Assembly: GCA_944322275.1 (NCBI GenBank)
Contig: CALUOV010000012.1
Location: 1-33,890, forward strand
Length of the DNA stretch: 33,890 bases
Direction: 5' to 3'
Origin: an uncultured Bacteroides sp.
Lineage (GTDB): Bacteria; Bacteroidota; Bacteroidia; Bacteroidales; Bacteroidaceae
The position numbers were made by a program, and so were the translations under genes. Below, piece after piece: positions 1 to 7,847 of this stretch; the stretch's first letter is position 1; every line of letters begins with the position of its first letter. Under the pieces are notes generated by a model. That model was not told where the DNA came from. It saw nothing but the letters and a program-made list of their open reading frames with translations, and did no database searches.

Positions 1-73
1 TGATCCGCTTGGGGCTCGAACCCAAGACCCCAACATTAAAAGTGTTGTGCTCTACCTGCTGAGCTAGCGAATC
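1..73 (-). tRNA. tRNA-Lys (anticodon TTT)
   Basis: Read on the minus strand, the 73 bases fold as a complete cloverleaf. A 7-bp acceptor stem (GATTCGC with GCGGATC, one G-T pair) precedes discriminator A. The D arm is GCTC/GAGC, the anticodon stem is CAACA/TGTTG around loop CTTTTAA (anticodon TTT), and the T arm has loop TTCGAGC between TTGGG and CCCAA. No CCA is encoded. The gene starts at 73 and ends at the first base of the window. Confidence 0.95.
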
Positions 74-100
74 AAAACTGGTTTTGCTGTTAAGCGGGTA

Positions 101-131
101 CAAAGATACAGAGTTTTTTTGAAGAGGCAAA
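101..131 (-). promoter_or_regulatory. Promoter of tRNA-Lys (Bacteroidota type)
   Basis: On the minus strand TTTG (131-128) is followed after 19 bases by TATCTTTG (108-101). This matches the Bacteroidota consensus of a -33 TTTG and a -7 TAnnTTTG at the usual spacing. It lies about 28 bases upstream of the tRNA 5' end. Confidence 0.7.
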
Positions 132-151
132 GCCTTTTCGCTTTTTTTTCT

Positions 152-159
152 TATCTTTG
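152..159 (+). promoter_or_regulatory. -7 promoter element of ettA
   Basis: TATCTTTG is a perfect TAnnTTTG match 17 bases before the ettA ATG, which implies a very short leader. No clear TTTG is seen at the -33 distance. It lies about 50 bases from the divergent tRNA promoter. Confidence 0.5.
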
Positions 160-176
160 TCCCAAATATTTAAGGT

Positions 177-1868
177 ATGGCAACAGTAGACGACAAGAAG
201 ATTATTTTTTCTATGGTTGGTCTGAACAAGACCATCCAGCAGAACAACAAGCAGGTGCTGAAGAACATCTACCTATCGTTCTTTTATGGCGCCAAGATTG
301 GTATTATTGGTTTAAATGGGGCAGGAAAGTCGACACTGCTTAAGATTATAGCCGGGTTAGATAAATCCTATCAAGGCGAAGTGGTGTTTACACCCGGATA
401 TTCCGTTGGTTATTTGGCTCAGGAGCCTTATTTGGATCCGAGTAAGACGGTGAAGGAGATTGTAATGGAAGGTGTACAGCCTGTAGTGGATGCGTTGGCT
501 GAGTATGAGGAAGTCAACCAAAAGTTCGGGCTTCCGGAATATTATGAAGATCCCGACAAAATGGAGAAACTTTTCACCCGTCAGGCGGAGTTACAGGATA
601 TCATTGATGCGACGGATGCTTGGAACTTGGATAGTCGGTTGGAACGTGCTATGGATGCTTTGCGTTGTCCTCCCGAAGACCAATCTGTGGAACATCTTTC
701 CGGTGGTGAGCGGCGTCGTGTGGCTTTGTGCCGATTGTTATTGCAGAAACCGGATGTATTGTTGCTGGATGAGCCGACCAATCATCTTGACGCAGAGTCG
801 ATAGACTGGTTGGAGCAACATTTGCAGCAATATGAAGGTACTGTCATTGCTGTGACGCATGACCGTTACTTCCTTGACCATGTGGCAGGTTGGATATTGG
901 AATTGGATCGTGGGGAGGGTATCCCTTGGAAAGGCAATTATTCCAGCTGGTTGGAGCAGAAAACTAAACGTATGGAGATGGAGGAAAAAGTGGCCAGCAA
1001 ACGTCGCAAGACTTTGGAACGCGAGTTGGAGTGGGTGCGTATGGCTCCGAAGGCTCGTCAGGCCAAAGGAAAAGCCCGTCTGAATTCTTATGATAAACTT
1101 TTGAATGAAGATGTGAAGGAGAAGGAAGAAAAGCTGGAGATTTTTATCCCTAACGGTCCTCGTCTTGGCAATAAAGTGATAGAGGCAAAACATGTGGCTA
1201 AGGCTTACGGTGACAAACTGTTATTTGATGACCTCAATTTTATGCTTCCTCCCAATGGCATTGTGGGTATCATTGGCCCTAATGGTGCAGGAAAAACTAC
1301 TCTGTTCCGTCTTATCATGGGATTGGAGAAACCTGATAGTGGGGAATTCGAAGTAGGCGAGACCGTAAAGTTGGCTTATGTGGATCAACAACACAAAGAT
1401 ATCGACCCAAATAAGAGTGTATATCAAGTGATTTCTGGCGGTAATGAACTGATCCGTATGGGAGGACGCGACATTAATGCCCGTGCTTACTTGAGTCGTT
1501 TTAATTTTTCCGGTGCTGACCAAGAGAAACTCTGCGGTGTCCTTTCCGGTGGTGAGCGCAATCGTCTTCATTTGGCGATGGCTTTGAAAGAAGAAGGCAA
1601 CGTGCTTTTGCTCGACGAGCCTACCAATGACATTGACGTTAATACCTTGCGGGCATTGGAGGAAGGTTTGGAGGATTTTGCCGGGTGTGCTGTAGTCATC
1701 AGCCACGACCGTTGGTTCCTTGACCGTATCTGTACGCATATTTTGGCCTTCGAAGGCGACTCCAATGTCTTCTTTTTCGAAGGCTCTTATACGGAATACG
1801 AGGAGAATAAGTTAAAACGTCTAGGGCGTGAAGAGCCCAAACGTGTACGTTATCGCAAGTTGATGTAA
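177..1868 (+). CDS. ettA: ABC-F ATPase EttA (energy-dependent translational throttle protein)
   Basis: This 563-residue soluble protein has two ABC ATPase domains and no membrane segments. ABC1 has Walker A GLNGAGKST (about 45-53), signature LSGGE (174-178) and Walker B LLLDEPTNHLD (about 195-205). A charged linker at about 245-325 matches the P-site tRNA interaction region of ABC-F proteins. ABC2 has GPNGAGKTT (367-375), LSGGE (456-460) and LLLDEPTNDID (about 477-487). In the family, EttA binds the ribosomal E site and gates the first peptide bond according to ADP/ATP ratio. Length and start fit the EttA subgroup (about 555 residues). The gene stands alone between a divergent tRNA and a terminator. 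Family assignment is firm; physiological role is inferred from E. coli EttA. Confidence 0.93.
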   Translation: MATVDDKKIIFSMVGLNKTIQQNNKQVLKNIYLSFFYGAKIGIIGLNGAGKSTLLKIIAGLDKSYQGEVVFTPGYSVGYLAQEPYLDPSKTVKEIVMEGVQPVVDALAEYEEVNQKFGLPEYYEDPDKMEKLFTRQAELQDIIDATDAWNLDSRLERAMDALRCPPEDQSVEHLSGGERRRVALCRLLLQKPDVLLLDEPTNHLDAESIDWLEQHLQQYEGTVIAVTHDRYFLDHVAGWILELDRGEGIPWKGNYSSWLEQKTKRMEMEEKVASKRRKTLERELEWVRMAPKARQAKGKARLNSYDKLLNEDVKEKEEKLEIFIPNGPRLGNKVIEAKHVAKAYGDKLLFDDLNFMLPPNGIVGIIGPNGAGKTTLFRLIMGLEKPDSGEFEVGETVKLAYVDQQHKDIDPNKSVYQVISGGNELIRMGGRDINARAYLSRFNFSGADQEKLCGVLSGGERNRLHLAMALKEEGNVLLLDEPTNDIDVNTLRALEEGLEDFAGCAVVISHDRWFLDRICTHILAFEGDSNVFFFEGSYTEYEENKLKRLGREEPKRVRYRKLM

Positions 1869-1890
1869 TATCCTATAAAAAGGAAAAAAA

Positions 1891-1926
1891 CCGTTCCCCA
1901 GAATAGACAAGATGGGAACGGCTTTT
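1891..1926 (+). terminator. Rho-independent terminator after ettA, probably bidirectional
   Basis: A perfect 8-bp stem CCGTTCCC (1891-1898) / GGGAACGG (1914-1921) is followed by CTTTTTC on the plus strand. A run of A residues upstream (1884-1890) would give a U tract on the minus strand, so it may also stop transcripts of the convergent regulator gene. Confidence 0.85.
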
Positions 1927-2307
1927 TCTTGTTAGTGGCTTACTATTATTCGGCACTTGTAGAGTTTATATATTTGTGGAGGCTTGTTGAGATGAACTCT
2001 GGGCTATGTCATCCATACTTTTTTGTTTGAGTCTTCCCGGTTAGGCTCTTTCTCAGAATCTTACCGGGAGACTTCCACAAACAAACATAAACAGGGCTAC
2101 TAATACTAACGTTTATCTCTCACTTGCTTTTATAATATTAATACATTTAGTTTGGTTTAAGTCTTATTCATCATATTTTCTATCAATTTATGTGCCAAAA
2201 TGGTGCGTTTGGCATAAGTGCTTGATAAATAGTCTTATGTCGTAGATTGTGTGTAGAAGGTTTGTTGTGGAAACTTGTGGATTTGTGGAGCACGGTGGGG
2301 ATTTTTT
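1927..2307. other. Gene-free interval rich in inverted repeats
   Basis: No convincing coding region is present between the ettA terminator and the end of the response regulator. The stretch is AT-rich and holds several potential hairpins: AGAGTT/AACTCT (1961-1966, 1995-2000), the long hairpin at 2021-2086, and TTATG-CCAAA / TTTGGCATAA around 2188-2216. A small RNA is possible, but no confident promoter was found. Confidence 0.4.
2021..2086. repeat. Long imperfect hairpin of unknown role
   Basis: The left arm (2021-2041) ends in AGTCTTCCCGGT and the right arm (2063-2086) begins with ACCGGGAGACTT. The inner stem is about 11 bp with one bulge. The outer bases TTTGTTTG and CAAACAAA can pair to extend it to nearly 20 bp around a 21-base loop. 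No U tract follows the plus-strand arm. On the minus strand it lies about 220 bases beyond the regulator stop codon, so it is an unlikely direct terminator. Confidence 0.55.
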
Positions 2308-3666
2308 CTACAACGCATCGCTGATGTTGTACAATTTCAGTTTGTTGTATAGCGTTTTGCGATCTATATTTAATAACTGGGCCGCACGGCTTTTGTTATT
2401 CCCCGTTTGGCGCAGGGCTTCAATGATATGACGTTTTTCTGTAGCTTCGTCACGTAAGGGCATGCCTATAGTTGGGGTAACGGATGTGTTTTGTAGGTCT
2501 GTCAGTTCGTTGATGGTTATCAGATTGCCTGTGGACAATAAGGTAGCGCGACGGATGATGTTTTTCATCTGCCTCAGATTGCCAGGCCAGTGATAGGCTT
2601 CCATAGCTTGGCAGGCTTGTTCATTGAATCCTACAATATGCTTGCCCATCTCTTGATTGGCTTTATCAAGAAAGAAATTGGCAAAGAGTAAAATGTCTTC
2701 CTTACGGTCTCTGAGCAAAGGCATGCTAAGCGTAAACTCATTGATGCGGTGATACAAGTCCTCACGAAAGGTTCTCTTCCCGATTTGTTGCTCCAGATCT
2801 TCATTGGTGGCCGAAATTAGGCGTACATCTACCTGAATCTCTTTGTTGGAGCCAATGGGGCGTATCTTCCGCTCTTGGAGGGCACGTAACAGTTGTATTT
2901 GTATTTCGTAACTTAGATTTCCTATTTCATCCAGGAAAACGGTTCCTCCATTGGCTTCTACAAATGCGCCCGTCTTGTCGTTCAGTGCGCCGGTAAATGC
3001 CCCCTTTACGTGTCCGAAAAATTCTGAAGCAGCCAATTCCTTTGGAATGGCGCCACAATCGATGGCGATGAAAGGTTTGTCTGCCCGTTTGCTAAGCTGA
3101 TGGATGCGATGAGCTACATACTCTTTGCCTGTGCCGCTGGCACCGTTAATCAGCACAGACATCGTGGTAGGCGCTACTAATCGTACATAGTTGTAAAGTT
3201 GCTTGGCTGTATCGCTTTCTCCTTCCAAGAAATCGGATAGAAGGGTGGAGCTGGCTCTATTCGTTTCAGGCTGATGCTTAGGGTCCGAAGTCACGTCTGT
3301 AGCATCTTTCTTTTTCAGGGCATCTTCTATTTTTTTCAGTAGTTCATCGGGGTTGATGGGTTTGGGCACATAGTCACATGCTCCCAATTTCATGGCCTGT
3401 ACGGCCGATTGGATGTCGGCATATCCGGTCATGATGATGAGCGGTATCATGCGCTCGTGTTTTATCAGCCAGCGCAGGATGTCTATTCCGTCATGGTCGG
3501 GCAGGCGAAGGTCGGATAGAATCAGGTCAATGGCTTCCGTTTCAATCACTTTCCGGGCACGGGCTACGCTGCTGGCTGCATAGATTTGGTATCCCTTCTT
3601 GGTGAGCCAGGTTTTCAGCATGATGCCGTAAGTAATATCGTCTTCTACAATCAAAATGGATTTCAT
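2308..3666 (-). CDS. Sigma-54-dependent response regulator (NtrC/AtoC family)
   Basis: The 452-residue protein has three standard parts. A receiver domain (1-118) carries the acidic pocket E8/D9/D10, phospho-acceptor D52, T80 and K102. A sigma-54 AAA+ domain (about 140-375) has Walker A GASGTGKE (175-182), the GAFTGA loop that contacts sigma-54 (222-227), Walker B VFLDE (243-247) and R-finger region FREDLYHR. A Fis-type helix-turn-helix lies at about 410-446. It should activate RpoN promoters when phosphorylated. No histidine kinase lies next to it in this window, so its partner is unknown. It is transcribed divergently from the cyclophilin gene and convergently to ettA. Family assignment is firm; target genes are unknown. 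Confidence 0.93.
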   Translation of the reverse strand: MKSILIVEDDITYGIMLKTWLTKKGYQIYAASSVARARKVIETEAIDLILSDLRLPDHDGIDILRWLIKHERMIPLIIMTGYADIQSAVQAMKLGACDYVPKPINPDELLKKIEDALKKKDATDVTSDPKHQPETNRASSTLLSDFLEGESDTAKQLYNYVRLVAPTTMSVLINGASGTGKEYVAHRIHQLSKRADKPFIAIDCGAIPKELAASEFFGHVKGAFTGALNDKTGAFVEANGGTVFLDEIGNLSYEIQIQLLRALQERKIRPIGSNKEIQVDVRLISATNEDLEQQIGKRTFREDLYHRINEFTLSMPLLRDRKEDILLFANFFLDKANQEMGKHIVGFNEQACQAMEAYHWPGNLRQMKNIIRRATLLSTGNLITINELTDLQNTSVTPTIGMPLRDEATEKRHIIEALRQTGNNKSRAAQLLNIDRKTLYNKLKLYNISDAL

Positions 3667-3693
3667 AGCCTGATGTTTTTATCTTTTCAGGCA

Positions 3694-3701
3694 CAAAGGT
3701 A
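3694..3701 (-). promoter_or_regulatory. -7 promoter element of the response regulator
   Basis: The minus strand reads TACCTTTG, matching TAnnTTTG, 28 bases upstream of the ATG at 3666. No clear -33 TTTG is seen. Confidence 0.45.
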
Positions 3702-3722
3702 ATGGCTTTTGACTGATTTTAG

Positions 3723-3730
3723 TATATTTG
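3723..3730 (+). promoter_or_regulatory. -7 promoter element of the cyclophilin/M16 operon
   Basis: TATATTTG matches TAnnTTTG and lies 26 bases before the ATG at 3757. It sits about 20 bases from the divergent regulator element, so the two promoters could interfere with each other. Confidence 0.5.
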
Positions 3731-3756
3731 CACACTTAAATTAAACAAAAAGCGAA

Positions 3757-4599
3757 ATGAAAGGATCTGCAACCGTATTATTAACCCTGTTTGTATGTTG
3801 CCTGACGGCATGCAAACCCGGACAAAAAGAGAATAAAGTTATGAATGAGGAAACTAAACTAAAGATTGAAACGACTGCGGGCGACATTATTGTCAAACTG
3901 TACAACGAAACGCCAAAACACCGCGAAAACTTTATCAAACTGGCGCAAAACGGGACGTATGAAGGCACTTTGTTCCATCGTGTCATCAAGGACTTCATGA
4001 TACAGGCGGGAGACCCCGATTCGAAAGACGCGGCCAAGGGCCAGATGTTAGGCTCGGGTGATGTGGGCTATACAATTCCCGCCGAGTTTGTTTATCCAAA
4101 ATACTTCCATAAACGCGGCGCTTTGTCCGCTGCCCGTCAAGGCGACCAAGTGAATCCGAAAAAAGCATCTTCCGGTTGCCAATTCTATATTGTGACAGGT
4201 AAGGTGTACAACGACTCTACCTTATTAAATATGGAAGCGCAGATGAACAACATGCGTTTCAACAATGCCTTTAACGCTTTGGCGGCTCAGCACGCGAAGG
4301 AAATCTATAAGATGCGCCGCGACAACGATCAGGAAGGGCTGATGAATCTGCAGGACACCCTGATAGCCCAGGTAGAAAAACAAATGGCGGGTCAGCCGGA
4401 GTTTCATTTCACGCCCGAACAGGTAAAAGCCTACACAACGGTGGGAGGAACGCCCCATCTGGACAACGAATACACCGTGTTCGGTGAAGTGGTGGAAGGT
4501 ATGGACGTGGTAGACAAGATACAACAGGCAAAGACCGACCGCAACGACCGACCGGAAGAAGACATCAAAATAAAGAAAGTCGAAGTGTTGGAAGACTGA
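3757..4599 (+). CDS. Lipoprotein peptidyl-prolyl cis-trans isomerase (cyclophilin type)
   Basis: This 280-residue protein has a lipoprotein signal (lipobox LTAC, lipidated C19) and should sit in the periplasm or outer membrane, assisting folding by isomerising X-Pro bonds. The cyclophilin core starts near residue 35. FHRVIKDFMIQAGD (73-86) holds equivalents of cyclophilin A catalytic R55, F60 and Q63 (here R75, F80, Q83), and QFYIVTG (142-148) and HLDNEYTVFG (234-243) complete the active site. About 75 residues (152-226), mostly charged and helix-prone, are inserted between these last two motifs, where most bacterial cyclophilins have a short loop. The stop codon is 3 bases from the M16 protease start, so the two are probably cotranscribed. 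Confidence 0.92.
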   Translation: MKGSATVLLTLFVCCLTACKPGQKENKVMNEETKLKIETTAGDIIVKLYNETPKHRENFIKLAQNGTYEGTLFHRVIKDFMIQAGDPDSKDAAKGQMLGSGDVGYTIPAEFVYPKYFHKRGALSAARQGDQVNPKKASSGCQFYIVTGKVYNDSTLLNMEAQMNNMRFNNAFNALAAQHAKEIYKMRRDNDQEGLMNLQDTLIAQVEKQMAGQPEFHFTPEQVKAYTTVGGTPHLDNEYTVFGEVVEGMDVVDKIQQAKTDRNDRPEEDIKIKKVEVLED

Positions 4600-4602
4600 T
4601 TC

Positions 4603-5847
4603 ATGGAGCATATCAACCGGGTAACTTTGGAGAATGGTTTGCGTCTGGTGCATCACGAAGATGCGTCCACGCAAATGGTGGCGCTGAATATTGTCTACGA
4701 TGTCGGTGCGCGCGATGAGCATCCCGACCATACGGGCTTTGCCCACTTGTTCGAGCACCTGATGTTTGGCGGCTCTCGGCATATTCCCGATTATGACACA
4801 CCGCTCCAGTTGGCCGGGGGCGAAAACAATGCCTGGACGAACAACGATATTACTAACTATTATCTGACCATACCCAAAGACAACGTGGAAACAGGCTTCT
4901 GGCTGGAGTCAGACCGCATGTTGGGGCTGGACTTCAGCGAACGGAGCCTGGAGGTGCAACGGGGCGTGGTGACAGAGGAATTCAAGCAGCGTTGTCTGAA
5001 TCAGCCCTATGGAGACATGGGGCACCTGCTGCGTCCGTTGGCCTATAAAGTGCATCCCTATCGCTGGCCCACCATCGGCAAAGAGTTGTCACACATTGCG
5101 CAAGCCACGCTCGATGAGGTACGCACGTTCTTCTATCGGCATTATGCGCCCAACAATGCCGTACTGGCCGTTACGGGCAACATCTCTTGGGCCGAAACGA
5201 TGCGGCTCACCCGGAAATGGTTTGACGATATACCCAAGCGTGAAGTGCCAGTCCGTCAACTCCCCCAAGAGCCGAAGCAGACCGAGGAGCGTCGTCTGAC
5301 GGTAGAGCGCCCGGTGCCTGTAGATGCGTTGTTCATGGCTTTCCACATGTGCCGCTGGGATGAACCGGATTACTATGCCTTTGACATTCTTTCCGACTTG
5401 TTGGCCAACGGTCGCTCCAGCCGATTGAATCGGCGTTTGGTACAGGAACGGAATGTATTTTCTAGCATAGATGCTTACATTTCTGGCTCACGTGACGCTG
5501 GCTTGCTGCACATCAGTGGACGGCCTTCCGCGGGCGTCACATTGGAAGAGGCCGAAGATGCCGTTTGGTCGGAACTGGATTTGCTACGGCACGAAGCTGT
5601 GGACGAGCGGGAATTGGAGAAAGTGAAGAACAAGTTTGAGTCTACCCATATTTTTGGCAACATCAATTATCTGAACGTGGCTACCAATTTGGCCTGGTTC
5701 GAGTTGACGGGATGCGCCGAGGACATCAATCTTGAAGTGCCCAATTACCGGGCGGTTTCAGTAGAACGTCTCCACGAAGTTTCCCACCGGGCGTTCCGAC
5801 GGGAGAATGGGGTGGTGCTGCAATATCGTAGACAGAAACCTCTTTGA
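4603..5847 (+). CDS. M16 family zinc metallopeptidase (pitrilysin/insulinase-like)
   Basis: The 414-residue protein has the inverted zinc motif HLFEH (48-52) with the downstream ligand glutamate in GVVTEEF (E125/E126), so it looks catalytically competent. The second half (about 170-410) matches the M16 C-terminal domain, with the typical NGRSSRLNRRLV stretch near 268. It has no signal peptide, so a cytoplasmic location is likely, unlike the lipoprotein cyclophilin encoded just before it. Proteins of this family and length degrade peptides, often as dimers of half-size subunits. The ATG follows the cyclophilin stop by 3 bases. Substrate is not predictable. Confidence 0.9.
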   Translation: MEHINRVTLENGLRLVHHEDASTQMVALNIVYDVGARDEHPDHTGFAHLFEHLMFGGSRHIPDYDTPLQLAGGENNAWTNNDITNYYLTIPKDNVETGFWLESDRMLGLDFSERSLEVQRGVVTEEFKQRCLNQPYGDMGHLLRPLAYKVHPYRWPTIGKELSHIAQATLDEVRTFFYRHYAPNNAVLAVTGNISWAETMRLTRKWFDDIPKREVPVRQLPQEPKQTEERRLTVERPVPVDALFMAFHMCRWDEPDYYAFDILSDLLANGRSSRLNRRLVQERNVFSSIDAYISGSRDAGLLHISGRPSAGVTLEEAEDAVWSELDLLRHEAVDERELEKVKNKFESTHIFGNINYLNVATNLAWFELTGCAEDINLEVPNYRAVSVERLHEVSHRAFRRENGVVLQYRRQKPL

Positions 5848-6084
5848 TTTTTTTGACGTGCAGGTTCAACGTGAATAAAGATATCGGATTCAAATTAAGT
5901 GCTAGCAATGTATGGTTAGATAGACATACAATGATACCTGTCAAGCATATTTCTTCCTTGTGTAAATGTGCCTGTGGTAATTTTTTTAAAGAAAAGCAAT
6001 GCGTGATCTATGGTTGTACGATGATATTTCAATAATTCTTCTTGCGTTTTTCTCCCTTTTGTTGCAGAAATATAAAAAAAGCAC

Positions 6085-6092
6085 TACATTTG
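6085..6092 (+). promoter_or_regulatory. -7 promoter element of frr
   Basis: TACATTTG matches TAnnTTTG. A TTG about 20 bases upstream (6062-6064) could serve as the -33 element. It lies 46 bases before the frr ATG. The gap 5848-6138 otherwise shows no gene. Confidence 0.5.
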
Positions 6093-6138
6093 CTCGAAAA
6101 ACAATCGATTACCAAGTATTTCTAAAACAACTACCAAT

Positions 6139-6699
6139 ATGAAAGATGTAAAAGATATCCTTGGCGAAGCCCAAGAGAAAATGGACATGGCCGTTATGTA
6201 TCTAGAAGAAACGTTGGCACACATCCGCGCCGGTAAGGCCGATGTACGCCTGTTGGACGGTATTCGTGTAGATTCCTACGGAAGTATGGTGCCTATTAAT
6301 AATGTAGCCGCCGTCACCACGCCCGATGCGCGCAGCATCGCTATCAAGCCGTGGGACAAGAATATGTTCCGTATTATCGAAAAAGCCATCATCGACTCTT
6401 CGCTGGGTATCATGCCAGAGAACAATGGTGAAATCATTCGCATTGGCATTCCGCCCCTTACCGAAGAACGCCGTAAGCAATTGGCCAAGCAATGTAAGGC
6501 CGAAGGCGAGACGGCCAAGGTGAGCGTGCGCAACGCCCGCCGCGATGCCATCGACGCCCTGAAGAAAGCCGTAAAGGAAGGCTTGGCCGAAGACGCCCAG
6601 AAAGGTGGCGAAGAAAAGCTGCAGAAGGTGCATGATAAATACATTAAGCAGATAGACGACATGCTGGCTGCTAAGGATAAGGAGATAATGACAGTATAA
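6139..6699 (+). CDS. frr: Ribosome recycling factor
   Basis: At 186 residues it has the standard family length. It shows the conserved three-helix-bundle and hinge signatures: HIRAGKADVRLLDGIRVDSYG (from about residue 28) with P-I-N-N, the strand IAIKPWDKN (about 68-76), the IPPLTEERRKQL helix start, and the conserved VRNARRDA helix contacting 23S rRNA. Together with EF-G it splits post-termination ribosomes. It is followed by rsgA, another ribosome-related gene, after a 96-base spacer holding a hairpin. Confidence 0.97.
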   Translation: MKDVKDILGEAQEKMDMAVMYLEETLAHIRAGKADVRLLDGIRVDSYGSMVPINNVAAVTTPDARSIAIKPWDKNMFRIIEKAIIDSSLGIMPENNGEIIRIGIPPLTEERRKQLAKQCKAEGETAKVSVRNARRDAIDALKKAVKEGLAEDAQKGGEEKLQKVHDKYIKQIDDMLAAKDKEIMTV

Positions 6700-6723
6700 T
6701 GAAGAATAGCCGCTTTGTGGCAA

Positions 6724-6790
6724 AATGAAGAATTTCCTATGTACTTTCCTACTTAGGAAGTTCTTCATTCTTCATTCCTAATTCTTCATT
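6724..6790. repeat. Intercistronic hairpin built from ATGAAGAAT-type repeats
   Basis: AATGAAGAATTTCCT (6724-6738) pairs with AGGAAGTTCTTCATT (6755-6769): 15 pairs including one G-T, with a 16-base loop. The right arm is followed by further direct copies of CTTCATT ending at about 6790, just before the rsgA ATG. There is no clean U tract. It may stabilise or attenuate the frr-rsgA transcript, or terminate frr weakly. Confidence 0.7.
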
Positions 6791-6795
6791 TATAA

Positions 6796-7731
6796 ATGAC
6801 TGGTCTCGTAGTAAAAAATACTGGTAGCTGGTACTTAGTTCGTACGGATGAGGGGCGCGATGTGGACTGTAAGGTGAAGGGTAACTTCCGCCTGAAAGGT
6901 ATCCGAAGCACCAATCCCGTGGTGGTGGGAGACCGTGTGCGCATTGCGGAGAACCGGGAAGGTACGGCTTTTATCACCGAGATAGAAGACCGCAAAAACT
7001 ACATCATCCGCCGCGCTTCCAACCTCTCGAAACAATCGCATATCATTGCCGCCAATCTCGACCAGTGCATGCTCATCGTTACCGTTAATTATCCGGAGAC
7101 TTCAACCACCTTCATCGATCGTTTTTTGGCCACGGCAGAGGCTTACCGCGTACCTACTGTTTTGATTTTTAACAAGATAGACCTTTATGGGGAAGATGAT
7201 CGGCGTTATCTAGATGGTCTCATTCATCTCTACACGAATATAGGTTATCCTTGCTTCAAAGTTTCGGCGACCCAAAGCCAAGGTCTCGCGGAGGTGAAGG
7301 CAAAACTTCGCGGAGCCATCACCCTCTTTTCGGGCAATTCGGGCGTCGGGAAATCGACCCTTATCAATGCCCTTTTGCCAGGCACCGATGCTCGTATCGG
7401 TGAAATCTCCCAAGTTCATAACAAGGGCATGCACACCACCACTTTCTCCGAAATGTATCCAGTGGACGATGCGGGTGGTTACATCATTGACACGCCGGGT
7501 ATCAAAGGCTTTGGCACTTTCGATATGGAGGTGGAAGAGATAGGGCATTACTTCCCGGAGATTTTCCGTATCTCCGCCGATTGCCGTTATGGAAATTGCA
7601 CCCATCGGAATGAACCGGGTTGTGCTGTACGACGTGCCGTGGAAGAACATTACATCAGTGAATCGCGTTATGCTTCGTATCTCAGTATGCTGGAGGATAA
7701 GGAAGAGAGTAAATACAGAGAAGCTTATTAA
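6796..7731 (+). CDS. rsgA: Small ribosomal subunit biogenesis GTPase RsgA
   Basis: The 311-residue protein has the circularly permuted GTPase order typical of RsgA/YjeQ. An N-terminal OB-fold (about 1-75) comes first, then G4 NKID (126-129), G1 GNSGVGKST (180-188), a G2-region HTTT (213-216) and G3 DTPG (232-235). A C-terminal zinc knuckle has C263, C268, H270 and C276. It acts in late 30S maturation. The ATG at 6796 lacks an obvious Shine-Dalgarno and sits right after a repeat-rich hairpin. Placement downstream of frr is consistent with a ribosome-related transcript. Confidence 0.96.
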   Translation: MTGLVVKNTGSWYLVRTDEGRDVDCKVKGNFRLKGIRSTNPVVVGDRVRIAENREGTAFITEIEDRKNYIIRRASNLSKQSHIIAANLDQCMLIVTVNYPETSTTFIDRFLATAEAYRVPTVLIFNKIDLYGEDDRRYLDGLIHLYTNIGYPCFKVSATQSQGLAEVKAKLRGAITLFSGNSGVGKSTLINALLPGTDARIGEISQVHNKGMHTTTFSEMYPVDDAGGYIIDTPGIKGFGTFDMEVEEIGHYFPEIFRISADCRYGNCTHRNEPGCAVRRAVEEHYISESRYASYLSMLEDKEESKYREAY

Positions 7732-7732
7732 T

Positions 7733-7752
7733 CAAATCGCACATGTGATTTG
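7733..7752. other. 20-base imperfect palindrome between rsgA and the efflux operon
   Basis: CAAAT (7733-7737) and ATTTG (7748-7752) flank the perfect palindrome CACATGTG, with two unpaired bases. It starts one base after the rsgA stop and lies about 95 bases before the efflux operon. No U tract follows. It could be an operator for the efflux genes, since no TAnnTTTG is visible in this spacer. Confidence 0.35.
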
Positions 7753-7847
7753 TTAAGGATTTGTAATTTAGAAAGGATATTTTAAACGCTTTCTTTTTAT
7801 TTCATCAAAGCCAATGGCTACTTATATTAACTAATACCACAACAACA

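Noticed and set aside
2200..2220. Candidate sigma-54 promoter TTGGCATAAGTGC
   Set aside because: The GG and GC dinucleotides are 7 bases apart instead of the required 10.
5844..6035. Small plus-strand open frame after the M16 gene
   Set aside because: It overlaps the M16 stop region, has no start signal, and its composition is like AT-rich intergenic DNA.
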